This document shows, in pieces, positions 10,419 through 16,790 of a DNA stretch of 35,470 nt. Below the pieces are notes generated by a model. It was not told the DNA's origin, ran no database searches, and saw only the letters and a list, made by a program, of their open reading frames with translations. The stretch is from Woeseiaceae bacterium. Lineage in GTDB: Bacteria; Pseudomonadota; Gammaproteobacteria; Steroidobacterales; Woeseiaceae. The first letter of the stretch is position 1. Every line of letters begins with the position of its first letter. The stretch is from the NCBI GenBank assembly GCA_028289545.1, contig JANQPG010000052.1, positions 1-35,470 on the forward strand. The letters run 5' to 3'. Both the position numbers and the translations under genes were made by a program.

Positions 10419-10449
10419 AGGGTGCACTCGCATAACATTCACAGGCCCT
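10418..10449. repeat. Outer right arm, 32 bp, of the inverted-repeat element
   Basis: Perfect reverse complement of 10183-10214. It ends five bases before the nusB ATG. Confidence 0.9.
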
Positions 10450-10454
10450 GAGCG

Positions 10455-10904
10455 ATGAGCAAGGCCTCCGCAAGCAGCGCACGAACCCGGGCGCGGGAAC
10501 TGCTCGTGCAGGCGCTGTACCAGCAGCAGATTGCCGGACACGACCGCGCTGAGCTCGAGCGCCAGTTTCGCGAACAAACCGCCTACGAGCGCGTTGATCA
10601 GGAAATGTTTGATGAAACGTTGACGGCTATCCTCGCGACTCGCGACGAACTCGATGCGCTGATCACCGAATTCATCGATCGCCCGCTTGCGCAACTCGAT
10701 CCCGTGGAGCTGGCCATCCTCCTGATCGGCAGCTACGAGCTCAAGGAGCGGATCGACGTGCCGTATCGCGTCGTCATCAACGAAGGCGTCAACCTTGCCA
10801 AGCGTTTCGGAGCGCTCGACGGCCATAAGTACGTCAACGCCTGTCTGGACAAAGCGGCGCAGTCCTTGCGCAGCATCGAAGTCAAAGCCAAAGGCAGTGG
10901 ATGA
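10455..10904 (+). CDS. nusB: Transcription antitermination factor NusB
   Basis: The 149 residues form the all-helical NusB fold. ARTRARELLVQALYQQQ carries the arginine-rich RNA-binding start, and VDVPYRVVINEGVNLAKRFG with HKYVNACLDKAA is the conserved C-terminal part. NusB with NusE (S10) binds boxA in rRNA leaders and supports antitermination. In relatives it follows ribH closely in one operon; here the 267-bp element fills the gap and ends five bases before the ATG, so the ribosome-binding region lies inside the element's right arm and no strong Shine-Dalgarno is visible. It overlaps thiL by eight bases. Confidence 0.95.
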   Translation: MSKASASSARTRARELLVQALYQQQIAGHDRAELERQFREQTAYERVDQEMFDETLTAILATRDELDALITEFIDRPLAQLDPVELAILLIGSYELKERIDVPYRVVINEGVNLAKRFGALDGHKYVNACLDKAAQSLRSIEVKAKGSG

Positions 10905-11823
10905 GTTCGGGCTGATCGATCGTTACTTCGCGCGCGCGCGCACGGACGACAGCGTGCGTGTGGGTATCGGCGACGACGGCGCCGTCCTGTCGCCGACCAA
11001 CGGGCACGAGCTCGTTGCTGCAACCGACACGCTGATCGAGGGTGTGCACTTTCCCGAAGGTCTGGATTCCTGCGACATAGGCTGGCGCGCCGTTATGGTA
11101 AATCTGTCCGATTTTGCCGCGATGGGCGCGACGCCGCGCTGGATGACCCTTGCGCTTTCACTGAGCGAGCTGAACCCGTCCTGGCTCGACGGTTTTGCTA
11201 CGGGTGTGTTCGATGCCGCGGCAAGATCGGGCGTGTCGCTGGTCGGCGGCGATACCACCCGCGGCAAGAACCTCGTCGTGACGCTGCAGGTTATCGGCGA
11301 AGTCCCGGAAGGCGAGGCGATTCTACGATCGGGGGCGGGGCCGGGCGACCTTATCCATGTAACCGGTCATCCAGGTGACGCAGCCGCTGGCCTCGACGAG
11401 TTCGACAGCAGCGAAAGCAGCTCGCTGTTGCGCCGCCGTTTCCTGAAGCCGGAGGCCCGAGTTGCCTACGGTCTGGCACTTCGGGGTGTTGCGACGGCGG
11501 CGATCGACGTGTCGGACGGCCTGTACGCTGATCTTGGCAAACTGCTTGCGGCGAGCCGGGTGGGTGCGCGCCTGGACCTGGATCGCCTGCCGGTTTCCGA
11601 AGCCCTGCGCTCCCGTTACCCAAGGCCACAACAGCTCAAGTTTGCGCTGACCGGCGGCGACGACTATGAGCTGCTGTTCACGGCGCGCTCCGGCGAGCTG
11701 CCGGAGGGCGGCGATACGCCGGTGACCGCGATTGGGGAGGTTGTCGTGGGTTCCGGCATTCAGTGTATGGAGGCGGGCGAGGCGGTCGAGTTCGACGACC
11801 TCGGATACCGGCACTTCTCGTGA
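10897..11823 (+). CDS. thiL: Thiamine-monophosphate kinase
   Basis: ThiL phosphorylates thiamine monophosphate to the active diphosphate. The protein has 308 residues from a GTG at 10897, which gives MDEFGLIDRYF, the expected N-terminus. The frame extends further upstream but that part is only nusB read in another frame. Motifs are VGIGDDGAVL, ATDTLIEGVHF, NLSDFAAMGATPRW, GGDTTRG, VTGHPGDAAAGL, DVSDGLYADL and LTGGDDYELLFT, all typical of the PurM-like ATP and Mg binding fold. It overlaps nusB by eight bases and pgpA by four, so coupled translation is likely. Confidence 0.94.
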   Translation: MDEFGLIDRYFARARTDDSVRVGIGDDGAVLSPTNGHELVAATDTLIEGVHFPEGLDSCDIGWRAVMVNLSDFAAMGATPRWMTLALSLSELNPSWLDGFATGVFDAAARSGVSLVGGDTTRGKNLVVTLQVIGEVPEGEAILRSGAGPGDLIHVTGHPGDAAAGLDEFDSSESSSLLRRRFLKPEARVAYGLALRGVATAAIDVSDGLYADLGKLLAASRVGARLDLDRLPVSEALRSRYPRPQQLKFALTGGDDYELLFTARSGELPEGGDTPVTAIGEVVVGSGIQCMEAGEAVEFDDLGYRHFS

Positions 11824-12308
11824 GCGGGGACGAGCGGCCAATGTGGCGCACCGTGCTGACCGACCCGGTGCATTTCCTGGCGTTCGGTTTTGGGACCGGC
11901 CTGGCGCCGAAGGCGCCCGGCACCGTCGGCAGCCTGCCGGGCATATTGCTGTTCTGGCTGACCCAGGACTACGGGTTGCTTCCGCAACTTGGCATGGCGG
12001 CAGCGGGCTTTGTCTTCGGGATCTGGTTGTGCGGACAGTCGGCGCGGAAGATTGGCGTCCATGACCACGGGGGTATTGTCTGGGACGAGATTGTCGGCAT
12101 GTATTTGACATTGCTCGCGGCACCACCCGGCGCCGCCGGCTGGCTCGCGGCGTTTGTACTGTTTCGGGTTTTTGACATCCTCAAACCCTGGCCGATTCGG
12201 GACCTGGATCACAGACTGCGCGGAGGCCTCGGAATTATGCTGGATGACCTCGTAGCCGCGCTGTACGCCGCTCTGTTACTGGTTTTTTACAGGTGGCTTA
12301 TGACCTGA
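11820..12308 (+). CDS. pgpA: Phosphatidylglycerophosphatase A
   Basis: PgpA removes the phosphate from phosphatidylglycerophosphate to give phosphatidylglycerol at the inner membrane. The sequence carries FGFGTGLAPKAPGTVGSL near the N-terminus, then VHDHGGIVWDEIVGMYLTL, FRVFDILKPWPIRDLD and GGLGIMLDDLVAAL, with hydrophobic helices between. The GTG at 11820 overlaps the thiL stop by four bases and gives 162 residues; an ATG at 11841 is the alternative. The thiL-pgpA order is typical of gammaproteobacteria. The kinase gene follows after 13 bases. Confidence 0.93.
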   Translation: MSGDERPMWRTVLTDPVHFLAFGFGTGLAPKAPGTVGSLPGILLFWLTQDYGLLPQLGMAAAGFVFGIWLCGQSARKIGVHDHGGIVWDEIVGMYLTLLAAPPGAAGWLAAFVLFRVFDILKPWPIRDLDHRLRGGLGIMLDDLVAALYAALLLVFYRWLMT

Positions 12309-12321
12309 AGTGTGAGACAAC

Positions 12322-13626
12322 ATGGCCAGCCCCGTCAGCGAATTCAAGCGCCCGCCCGACGTGCCCGACAAGATCGGCAAGTACGTCATCATCAACAAGA
12401 TCGGCAAGGGCAGCACGGGCACGGTCTATCTCTCGCACGATCCGTATTACCGCCGCGATGTGGCCATCAAAGTCTACAATATCGAGGAAGATGCCGATCC
12501 GGAACGCGCTCGCGTTTCCCGGAAGATGTTCTTCAACGAAGCCCACATGGTTGGGATGCTGCAGCACCCCAATATCATGCCGATCTACGACGCCGGCGAA
12601 GAAGACGGTTCCTACTACGTTGTCACCGAGCACATCCAGGGCGCACGCACGCTGGCCGCGTATTGCCGCCCCGACAACCTGCTTCGGGTCGATGATGTTG
12701 TAGAGATCATTTACAAGTGTGCCAAGGCGCTGCATTACGCACACGGCCGCGGCGTCATCCATCGCGATATCAAGCCGTCGAACGTCATGCTCACGATCGA
12801 CAATGACGTTCGCATCATCGATTTTGGTATCGCGATCGTCAACGATTCCGAAGTGTCGCGTATCGAGGGCATTGCGGGCAGCCCCAGCTACATGTCGCCG
12901 GAGCAAGTGCAGTCGGAAGAGCTGACGCCGCGTTCGGATCTGTATTCACTCGGCGCCGTCATGTACGAGTTGCTGACGGGCTTCCGGCCGTTCCGGGCGG
13001 ACAACCTGTCGAAACTCCTGCACCAGATCGTGTACGCGACGCCGCCACCTATCCACACCTATCGCGACGACCTGCCCGACGAACTCGAGCACGTCGTGGC
13101 GATGACGATGCAGAAGAACCCCGATAAACGGACCGTGAGCGGGGCCGCAATGGCAGCCGAACTCACGCGTGTGTACAAGGATCTGCGTCAGAAGTACGAC
13201 AGCCTCGACAACCAGGAACACTTCGACTTGCTGCGCACGCTGACGTTCTTCCACGAGTTCTCGCACGCCGAGATCTGGGAGGTCCTGCGGGCGTCGGACT
13301 GGCACGAGTATCGCGACGACGAGGACATCGTTCGCGAAGGTGAAATCGACGACCGCTTTTACATCATCGTGTCCGGGAAAGTGATCGTGCAGGCCAACGG
13401 CACGGCGGTCGGCACGCTCGAGAACGGCGAATGTTTCGGCGAAACCAGCTACGTCCGCGGGGCGAAACGCCAGGCGTCGATCAAGGCGGACGGTCCGGTT
13501 ACGATCTTGCGCGTGAGTTCGACGCTCATGGAGCAGGTCAGCTCTTCCTGCCAGCTGCGCTTCAACAAGGTATTCCTGCGGTCTTTGATTACCCGACTTC
13601 AGGGTAACGGTGGCGCCAACACCTGA
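12322..13626 (+). CDS. Ser/Thr protein kinase with a C-terminal cyclic-nucleotide-binding domain
   Basis: The protein has 434 residues. Residues about 20-285 are a complete Hanks-type kinase: glycine loop IGKGSTGTVYL, VAIK lysine K50, HRDIKPSNV (D149), DFG (D167) and activation segment GSPSYMSPEQ. Residues about 325-420 form a CRP-like beta-barrel with DRFYIIVSGKVIV, LENGECFGETSYV and an Arg in the following loop (KRQASI), which are the phosphate-binding-cassette positions. No membrane segment is seen, so it is probably cytosolic. A plausible reading is a kinase gated by a cyclic nucleotide or a similar small ligand; the substrate is unknown. It lies 13 bases after pgpA, likely in the same transcript, although functionally unrelated. 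Confidence 0.92.
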   Translation: MASPVSEFKRPPDVPDKIGKYVIINKIGKGSTGTVYLSHDPYYRRDVAIKVYNIEEDADPERARVSRKMFFNEAHMVGMLQHPNIMPIYDAGEEDGSYYVVTEHIQGARTLAAYCRPDNLLRVDDVVEIIYKCAKALHYAHGRGVIHRDIKPSNVMLTIDNDVRIIDFGIAIVNDSEVSRIEGIAGSPSYMSPEQVQSEELTPRSDLYSLGAVMYELLTGFRPFRADNLSKLLHQIVYATPPPIHTYRDDLPDELEHVVAMTMQKNPDKRTVSGAAMAAELTRVYKDLRQKYDSLDNQEHFDLLRTLTFFHEFSHAEIWEVLRASDWHEYRDDEDIVREGEIDDRFYIIVSGKVIVQANGTAVGTLENGECFGETSYVRGAKRQASIKADGPVTILRVSSTLMEQVSSSCQLRFNKVFLRSLITRLQGNGGANT

Positions 13627-13650
13627 TTCGGTCGTTCTGACCGAACTTTC
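13627..13650 (+). terminator. Likely intrinsic terminator after the kinase gene
   Basis: TTCGGTC (13627-13633), loop GTTCT, GACCGAA (13639-13645), then CTTTC. The seven-bp stem starts just after the TGA. The T-run is short, so strength is uncertain. Confidence 0.5.
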
Positions 13651-13702
13651 AATAACTATCGTCGCGGCTAATGGTGCTGTTGTTTGGACCTGCGTGCTGC
13701 GT

Positions 13703-13767
13703 GCGGGACATCGCTGGGCGGAATGGTTCGCTTCACTGCGCTAGATTTCCGCCCATCGACATCCCGC
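13703..13767. repeat. Imperfect 21-bp inverted repeat between convergent genes (REP-like)
   Basis: The arms 13703-13723 (GCGGGACATCG...) and 13747-13767 pair at 18 of 21 positions around a 23-base loop. It lies between the convergent kinase and PEBP genes, the usual place for REP-type or bidirectional terminator elements. Only one copy is in the window. Confidence 0.5.
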
Positions 13768-13800
13768 CCGCATCGGGGCCCGACGTGGATTTGCCGATAC

Positions 13801-14286
13801 CTATCCCGCTGCCGGGCGCGAGTAGGTGCCCATGAGACGGTTCATGCCGATGACGGCGGGCTCAATGCGTGTAATCAATTCAGACATCGTGAGTCCCTTA
13901 TCCAGGTTCAACGTGTCGTTGAGCGCGAACAGCCAGAAGAAATAGCGGTGAGTGCCGTGGCCTTCCGGTGGCATCGGGCCGCCGTAGCCGTCGCGGCCGA
14001 AGTCGGTGATGCCGCTCGTGTATTCCGCAACGCCGTCGGCCAGTGACGAGACCGAGCCGGGAATGCCGTACAACAGCCAGTGGACGTAGCCGTAGCCGTC
14101 TGGTTTGATCAGCGGCGCGTCGGGGTCGTGACAGATAAGGGCAAACTCCCGTGTGCCGTCCGGTACGTTCCGCCACGCAAACGCGGGTGATACATCTTCA
14201 CTTTCGCCCGTATGGCGTGTCGGAATACGCGCACCGTCGGTGAAGCTCTCGCTCGTGAGCTGCATGTCTGAAAGGGCAAATCCCAT
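13801..14286 (-). CDS. YbhB/YbcL family PEBP (Raf kinase inhibitor-like) protein
   Basis: The 161 residues carry the phosphatidylethanolamine-binding-protein signatures DPDAP, HWLLYGIPGSV and GYGGPMPPEGHGTHRYFFWLFALN. The start is set by GGAGG nine bases before the ATG at 14286; the ATG at 14295 is too close to it. No signal peptide is seen, so it is probably cytosolic. Bacterial members bind anionic ligands in a small pocket, but their physiological role is poorly defined. It points toward the kinase gene; given eukaryotic PEBP-kinase links the adjacency is tempting, but the two genes are convergent and nothing shows an interaction. Confidence 0.92.
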   Translation of the reverse strand: MGFALSDMQLTSESFTDGARIPTRHTGESEDVSPAFAWRNVPDGTREFALICHDPDAPLIKPDGYGYVHWLLYGIPGSVSSLADGVAEYTSGITDFGRDGYGGPMPPEGHGTHRYFFWLFALNDTLNLDKGLTMSELITRIEPAVIGMNRLMGTYSRPAAG

Positions 14287-14318
14287 CGTGTACATCCTCC
14301 GTGTTGATGTCGCAATAC

Positions 14319-14350
14319 CTAGAAGCGGTCTCAAAATCATTCGACGCCGC
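14319..14350. promoter_or_regulatory. Copy 1 of a 32-bp motif shared with the xseB upstream region
   Basis: Identical to 16521-16552 at 29 of 32 positions (core AAGCGGTCTCAAAAT, then CGCCGC). It lies 33 bases before the ATG of the PEBP gene, in the same orientation relative to its minus-strand gene as copy 2. The TTGAGA within it (minus strand) resembles a -35 box, but no good -10 follows. Confidence 0.45.
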
Positions 14351-14428
14351 CGGAAAGTCGGACTGCCGCAACTCCGTTTTGGTTTCCCGGGGCGTGCCGG
14401 TAGACTCGTGAGTTGGCGCAATCGGTCC

Positions 14429-14452
14429 CGGGCCCTTTTGGGGAAGGGCCCG
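14429..14452. other. Perfect nine-bp stem-loop upstream of the M20 amidohydrolase
   Basis: CGGGCCCTT (14429-14437), loop TTGGGG, AAGGGCCCG (14444-14452). It lies about 80 bases before the ATG of the plus-strand gene and could act as a leader hairpin. TTTTT follows at 14462-14466, a little too far for a standard terminator. Confidence 0.4.
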
Positions 14453-14534
14453 CCGACAGCGTTTTTAGCGACAACCGACGCCATCGGCAACTCTCACTGC
14501 CGACGATGGGCGGAAACCAACCCGGGGACACCCA

Positions 14535-15857
14535 ATGAAACGACTGATTCTTGCCTCAGCTCTGCTGGCCGCCATGCTGACCGGGCCGGTTCTCGCTGAC
14601 GACTTATCGGCTGCCGTCAAGCGCGACTACGACGACTACCTGTGGCCGCTCTTCGACCATTTTCACCGCAATCCGGAGTTGTCGCTTGTCGAATTCGAGA
14701 CGGCCAAACGGATGGCGGAAGAGTTGCGTGCCGCGGGTTTCGAGGTTACCGAAAACGTCGGCGGCACCGGCATTGTGGCGATGCTCGAAAACGGTCCGGG
14801 GCCCATGGTCATGATGCGAGCGGACATGGACGGTCTGCCGGTTGAGGAAAAGTCCGGACTCGAAAACGCGTCCGTCAAGCAGCAGGAGGACCCCATTACG
14901 GGCAACCTCGTCTACACGATGCACGCCTGCGGTCATGACGTGCACATTACGAGCCTCGTCGGCACGGCACGGCAAATGGCGGCGCGCACCGACGACTGGT
15001 CGGGCACGCTGATGCTCATCGTGCAGCCGGCCGAAGAGCGCGTGCTGGGCGCCAAGGCGATGCGTGCCGACCGCCTGTACGAACGCTTCGGCACGCCCGA
15101 CTATGCGTTTGCGCTGCACGTGAGCTCATCCGACGTCGCCGGCGTCATCAACGTTGTTGAAGGCAGCCCTTACGCGGGCGCGGACACCGTCGACATTACG
15201 GTGTACGGCGTGGGCGCACACGGCGCGGCGCCGCATCGCGGCAAGGATCCGATTGTGCTCGCGAGCAAGATTGTCCTGGCGCTGCAGACCCTGGTCTCGC
15301 GCGAGTTGCCGCCGCGCGACCCCGGCGTCATTACGGTCGGTTCGTTCCATGCCGGCACCAAGCACAACATCATTCCCGATACGGCAACGCTGCAGCTGAC
15401 CGTGCGCAACACGAGCCTCGAGACGCGCCAGATTCTTCTCGACGGGATTCAACGCATTGCCGAGAACATGGGCAGAGTGGCCGGCCTGCCCGAAGACCGG
15501 CTACCCGAAGTGATCGTCAGCGCCGAGTCCGTGCCGCCGACGATCAACAGCGCGGAGCTGGCCCGTCGTTTGAAAGATGCCTGGGCCGAGGAGCTCGGCG
15601 ACGAGGCTGTCGTGAGCATCCCGCCCACCGGCATGGGCGCCGAAGATTTCCCGATTTTTACGCTGGATCCCGCAATTCCGTCAGTCTACTGGCGGGTTGG
15701 CGGCACACCCAAAGAAGACTTTGAGCGCGAAGCCGCCGGAGGTGCGCCGGTGCCGAGTCATCACTCGCCGTTGTTCAAGATTGCACCGGAGCCGTCGATT
15801 CGCTCCGGCGTTGAGTCCACGGTGGTCGCTTTGCTGGAGATGATGCCGGTACGGTGA
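14535..15857 (+). CDS. Exported M20-family amidohydrolase/peptidase
   Basis: The 440 residues begin with a signal peptide (KRLILASALLAAMLTGPVLA, cleaved near residue 21), placing the enzyme in the periplasm. The M20D pattern of N-acyl-amino-acid and IAA-amino-acid hydrolases is clear: HRNPELSLVEFETA, RADMDGLPVEE, HACGHDVHIT (Cys and His metal ligands), QPAEE (catalytic Glu), the dimerisation-domain motif GAHGAAPHRGKDP, TKHNIIPD and MGAEDF. It probably hydrolyses amide bonds of N-acylated amino acids or short peptides. GGGG lies nine bases before the ATG. It ends five bases from a convergent membrane-protein gene. Confidence 0.93.
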   Translation: MKRLILASALLAAMLTGPVLADDLSAAVKRDYDDYLWPLFDHFHRNPELSLVEFETAKRMAEELRAAGFEVTENVGGTGIVAMLENGPGPMVMMRADMDGLPVEEKSGLENASVKQQEDPITGNLVYTMHACGHDVHITSLVGTARQMAARTDDWSGTLMLIVQPAEERVLGAKAMRADRLYERFGTPDYAFALHVSSSDVAGVINVVEGSPYAGADTVDITVYGVGAHGAAPHRGKDPIVLASKIVLALQTLVSRELPPRDPGVITVGSFHAGTKHNIIPDTATLQLTVRNTSLETRQILLDGIQRIAENMGRVAGLPEDRLPEVIVSAESVPPTINSAELARRLKDAWAEELGDEAVVSIPPTGMGAEDFPIFTLDPAIPSVYWRVGGTPKEDFEREAAGGAPVPSHHSPLFKIAPEPSIRSGVESTVVALLEMMPVR

Positions 15858-15862
15858 GCCGA

Positions 15863-16255
15863 TTAGCTCTGGGCGAGCAGGCTGCGCCACGGGATCACAA
15901 ACGGCAGGACAATTACCCAGATCAGAAAAAACACGGTCATGCCGCCCGGCAGCGTTTCGCGATTCCCGGCGGCGACTGCCGGCAACGCCACCACAAGCAA
16001 CCAGCTTGCCTTGTAGATGAGTTGCAGCACGAGCACGACGGCAAAGCTCCGGGGAGCAAAGCAGCCCGCGAAAGACAGTAGCGCAATGCTGAGCCAGAGC
16101 GCACCCGTGACCTGCATCGCCGGCGAAGCGGCGGCCGTACCGGAGAATACGGTGCGGCTCGCGACTTGGGGTAAGAACAAGCTGAGGCTGCCGACCCAGC
16201 CCGCTACAAGCACATTGGCGGCGTAAACCAGTTTCAGCGTGAGGTCGGGCGTCAT
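15863..16255 (-). CDS. Small four-helix integral membrane protein, function unknown
   Basis: The 130 residues form about four hydrophobic helices (8-28, 49-66, 70-95, 104-122) with little between them, and no conserved motif that I recognise. Its ATG overlaps the TGA of xseB by four bases (ATGA), so it is translated together with xseB. In many gammaproteobacteria the gene after xseB is ispA; that is not what is here. Confidence 0.75.
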   Translation of the reverse strand: MTPDLTLKLVYAANVLVAGWVGSLSLFLPQVASRTVFSGTAAASPAMQVTGALWLSIALLSFAGCFAPRSFAVVLVLQLIYKASWLLVVALPAVAAGNRETLPGGMTVFFLIWVIVLPFVIPWRSLLAQS

Positions 16256-16494
16256 GCTTCCTCGTCGTCGAACTCCTCGAGACGATCGTTGCCGGAGTCG
16301 CCACCTGCATCCCGCATCAGTATTTCGACTTTCTGTTCCGCCTGCTTGAGCGCGGTCTGACAGCTGCGAGTCAGCTTGATGCCTTCCTCGAATTTTTTCA
16401 TTGCCTTTTCCAGCGGTAACTCGCCCGATTCGAGTTCGTCGACAATCTTTTCGAGGCTACTCAGGCTTTTTTCCAAGTTGACAGTGGTGCTCAT
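16252..16494 (-). CDS. xseB: Exodeoxyribonuclease VII small subunit
   Basis: The 80 residues equal the E. coli length. LEKSLSSLEKIVDELESGELPLEKAMKKFEEGIKL is the XseB helical hairpin that wraps the large subunit XseA in the single-strand-degrading complex. The C-terminus is acidic. The start is the ATG at 16494, eight bases after AGGAA; 14 additional upstream codons in frame are unlikely. The downstream partner is a membrane protein rather than the usual ispA-dxs. Confidence 0.93.
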   Translation of the reverse strand: MSTTVNLEKSLSSLEKIVDELESGELPLEKAMKKFEEGIKLTRSCQTALKQAEQKVEILMRDAGGDSGNDRLEEFDDEEA

Positions 16495-16520
16495 CGTTTC
16501 GGTTCCTGTAGGGCGCGAGG

Positions 16521-16552
16521 CTAAAAGCGGTCTCAAAATAATTCGTCGCCGC
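16521..16552. promoter_or_regulatory. Copy 2 of the 32-bp motif shared with the PEBP-gene upstream region
   Basis: 29 of 32 positions match 14319-14350. It ends 27 bases before the xseB ATG on the minus strand. A near-inverted copy of its core (ATTTTTTGAGATCG against CGGTCTCAAAAT) lies on the plus strand around 16563-16576, so the region could form a cruciform or hold a paired site. Confidence 0.45.
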
Positions 16553-16563
16553 GCCGCTGTCTA
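16535..16563 (-). promoter_or_regulatory. Candidate xseB promoter overlapping the shared motif
   Basis: On the minus strand, TAGACA (16563-16558; 5 of 6) with a 17-base spacer to TATTTT (16540-16535; 4 of 6). This would put the shared motif over the -10 and spacer. Confidence 0.4.
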
Positions 16564-16706
16564 TTTTTTGAGATCGCGGCTCTGGCAGGCGCCGTTAGTC
16601 AGTGCGTCCACTTGCTGCTTGAGCCGCGCTCCGGACTGCTTCACACTGCGTCTGCAGCCCGGGCGGTCATCGCGCACTGCACTGAGTGATTGCGCAGGAG
16701 CTCAAA

Positions 16707-16735
16707 TTGACTCGTGTGCAAAAGGCCACTAAAGT
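16707..16735 (+). promoter_or_regulatory. Sigma70-type promoter for the rubrerythrin operon
   Basis: TTGACT (16707-16712; 5 of 6), a 17-base spacer, and TAAAGT (16730-16735; 4 of 6). The predicted start near 16742 is just upstream of two operator-like inverted repeats, which would let a bound repressor block elongation or open complex formation. Confidence 0.6.
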
Positions 16736-16744
16736 CTTCGCTCA

Positions 16745-16759
16745 TTAGACTCGTTCTAA
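16745..16759. promoter_or_regulatory. 7-1-7 inverted repeat, Fur-family-like operator 1
   Basis: TTAGACTCGTTCTAA; 5 of 7 half-site positions pair around a central base. The geometry fits PerR/Fur-type sites; the match to any one consensus is only partial. It is one base from the second site. Confidence 0.4.
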
Positions 16760-16760
16760 A

Positions 16761-16775
16761 TGATAACAGTTCTCA
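16761..16775. promoter_or_regulatory. Fur-box-like operator 2 before rubrerythrin
   Basis: TGATAACAGTTCTCA; 6 of 7 half-site positions pair. It matches the Fur 7-1-7 core TGATAAT-N-ATTATCA at 11 of 14 fixed positions. It lies 15 bases before the rubrerythrin ATG and downstream of the predicted transcription start. Confidence 0.5.
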
Positions 16776-16790
16776 TCAAAAGGATCGATC

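Larger units (their letters stand above)
10183..10449. mobile_element. 267-bp non-coding element built of three nested perfect inverted repeats (MITE-like)
   Basis: The outer arms are a perfect 32-bp inverted repeat (10183-10214 and 10418-10449). Directly inside lie two further stems: a perfect 20-bp one (10215-10234 / 10292-10311) and a perfect 16-bp one (10320-10335 / 10403-10418), extended inward with a few mismatches. Each inner stem holds a small hairpin at its tip (10256-10270, TTTGG/CCAAA; 10362-10376, TGTAG/CTACA). CCCGAAGGG joins the two. As RNA or single-stranded DNA it folds as a three-way junction with almost no unpaired bases in the stems. No protein is encoded. No clear target duplication is seen. 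It looks like a miniature, non-autonomous mobile or structured repeat element; the family is not known to me. Confidence 0.75.

Noticed and set aside
10181..10451. Two open frames on opposite strands inside the inverted-repeat element, both ending VHSHNIHRP
   Set aside because: They share the same C-terminus only because each crosses one arm of the 32-bp inverted repeat. Neither resembles a protein.
12322..14286. A kinase-PEBP inhibitor pair analogous to Raf and RKIP
   Set aside because: The genes are convergent, separated by a terminator-like hairpin and a repeat, and bacterial PEBPs have no shown role in kinase inhibition.
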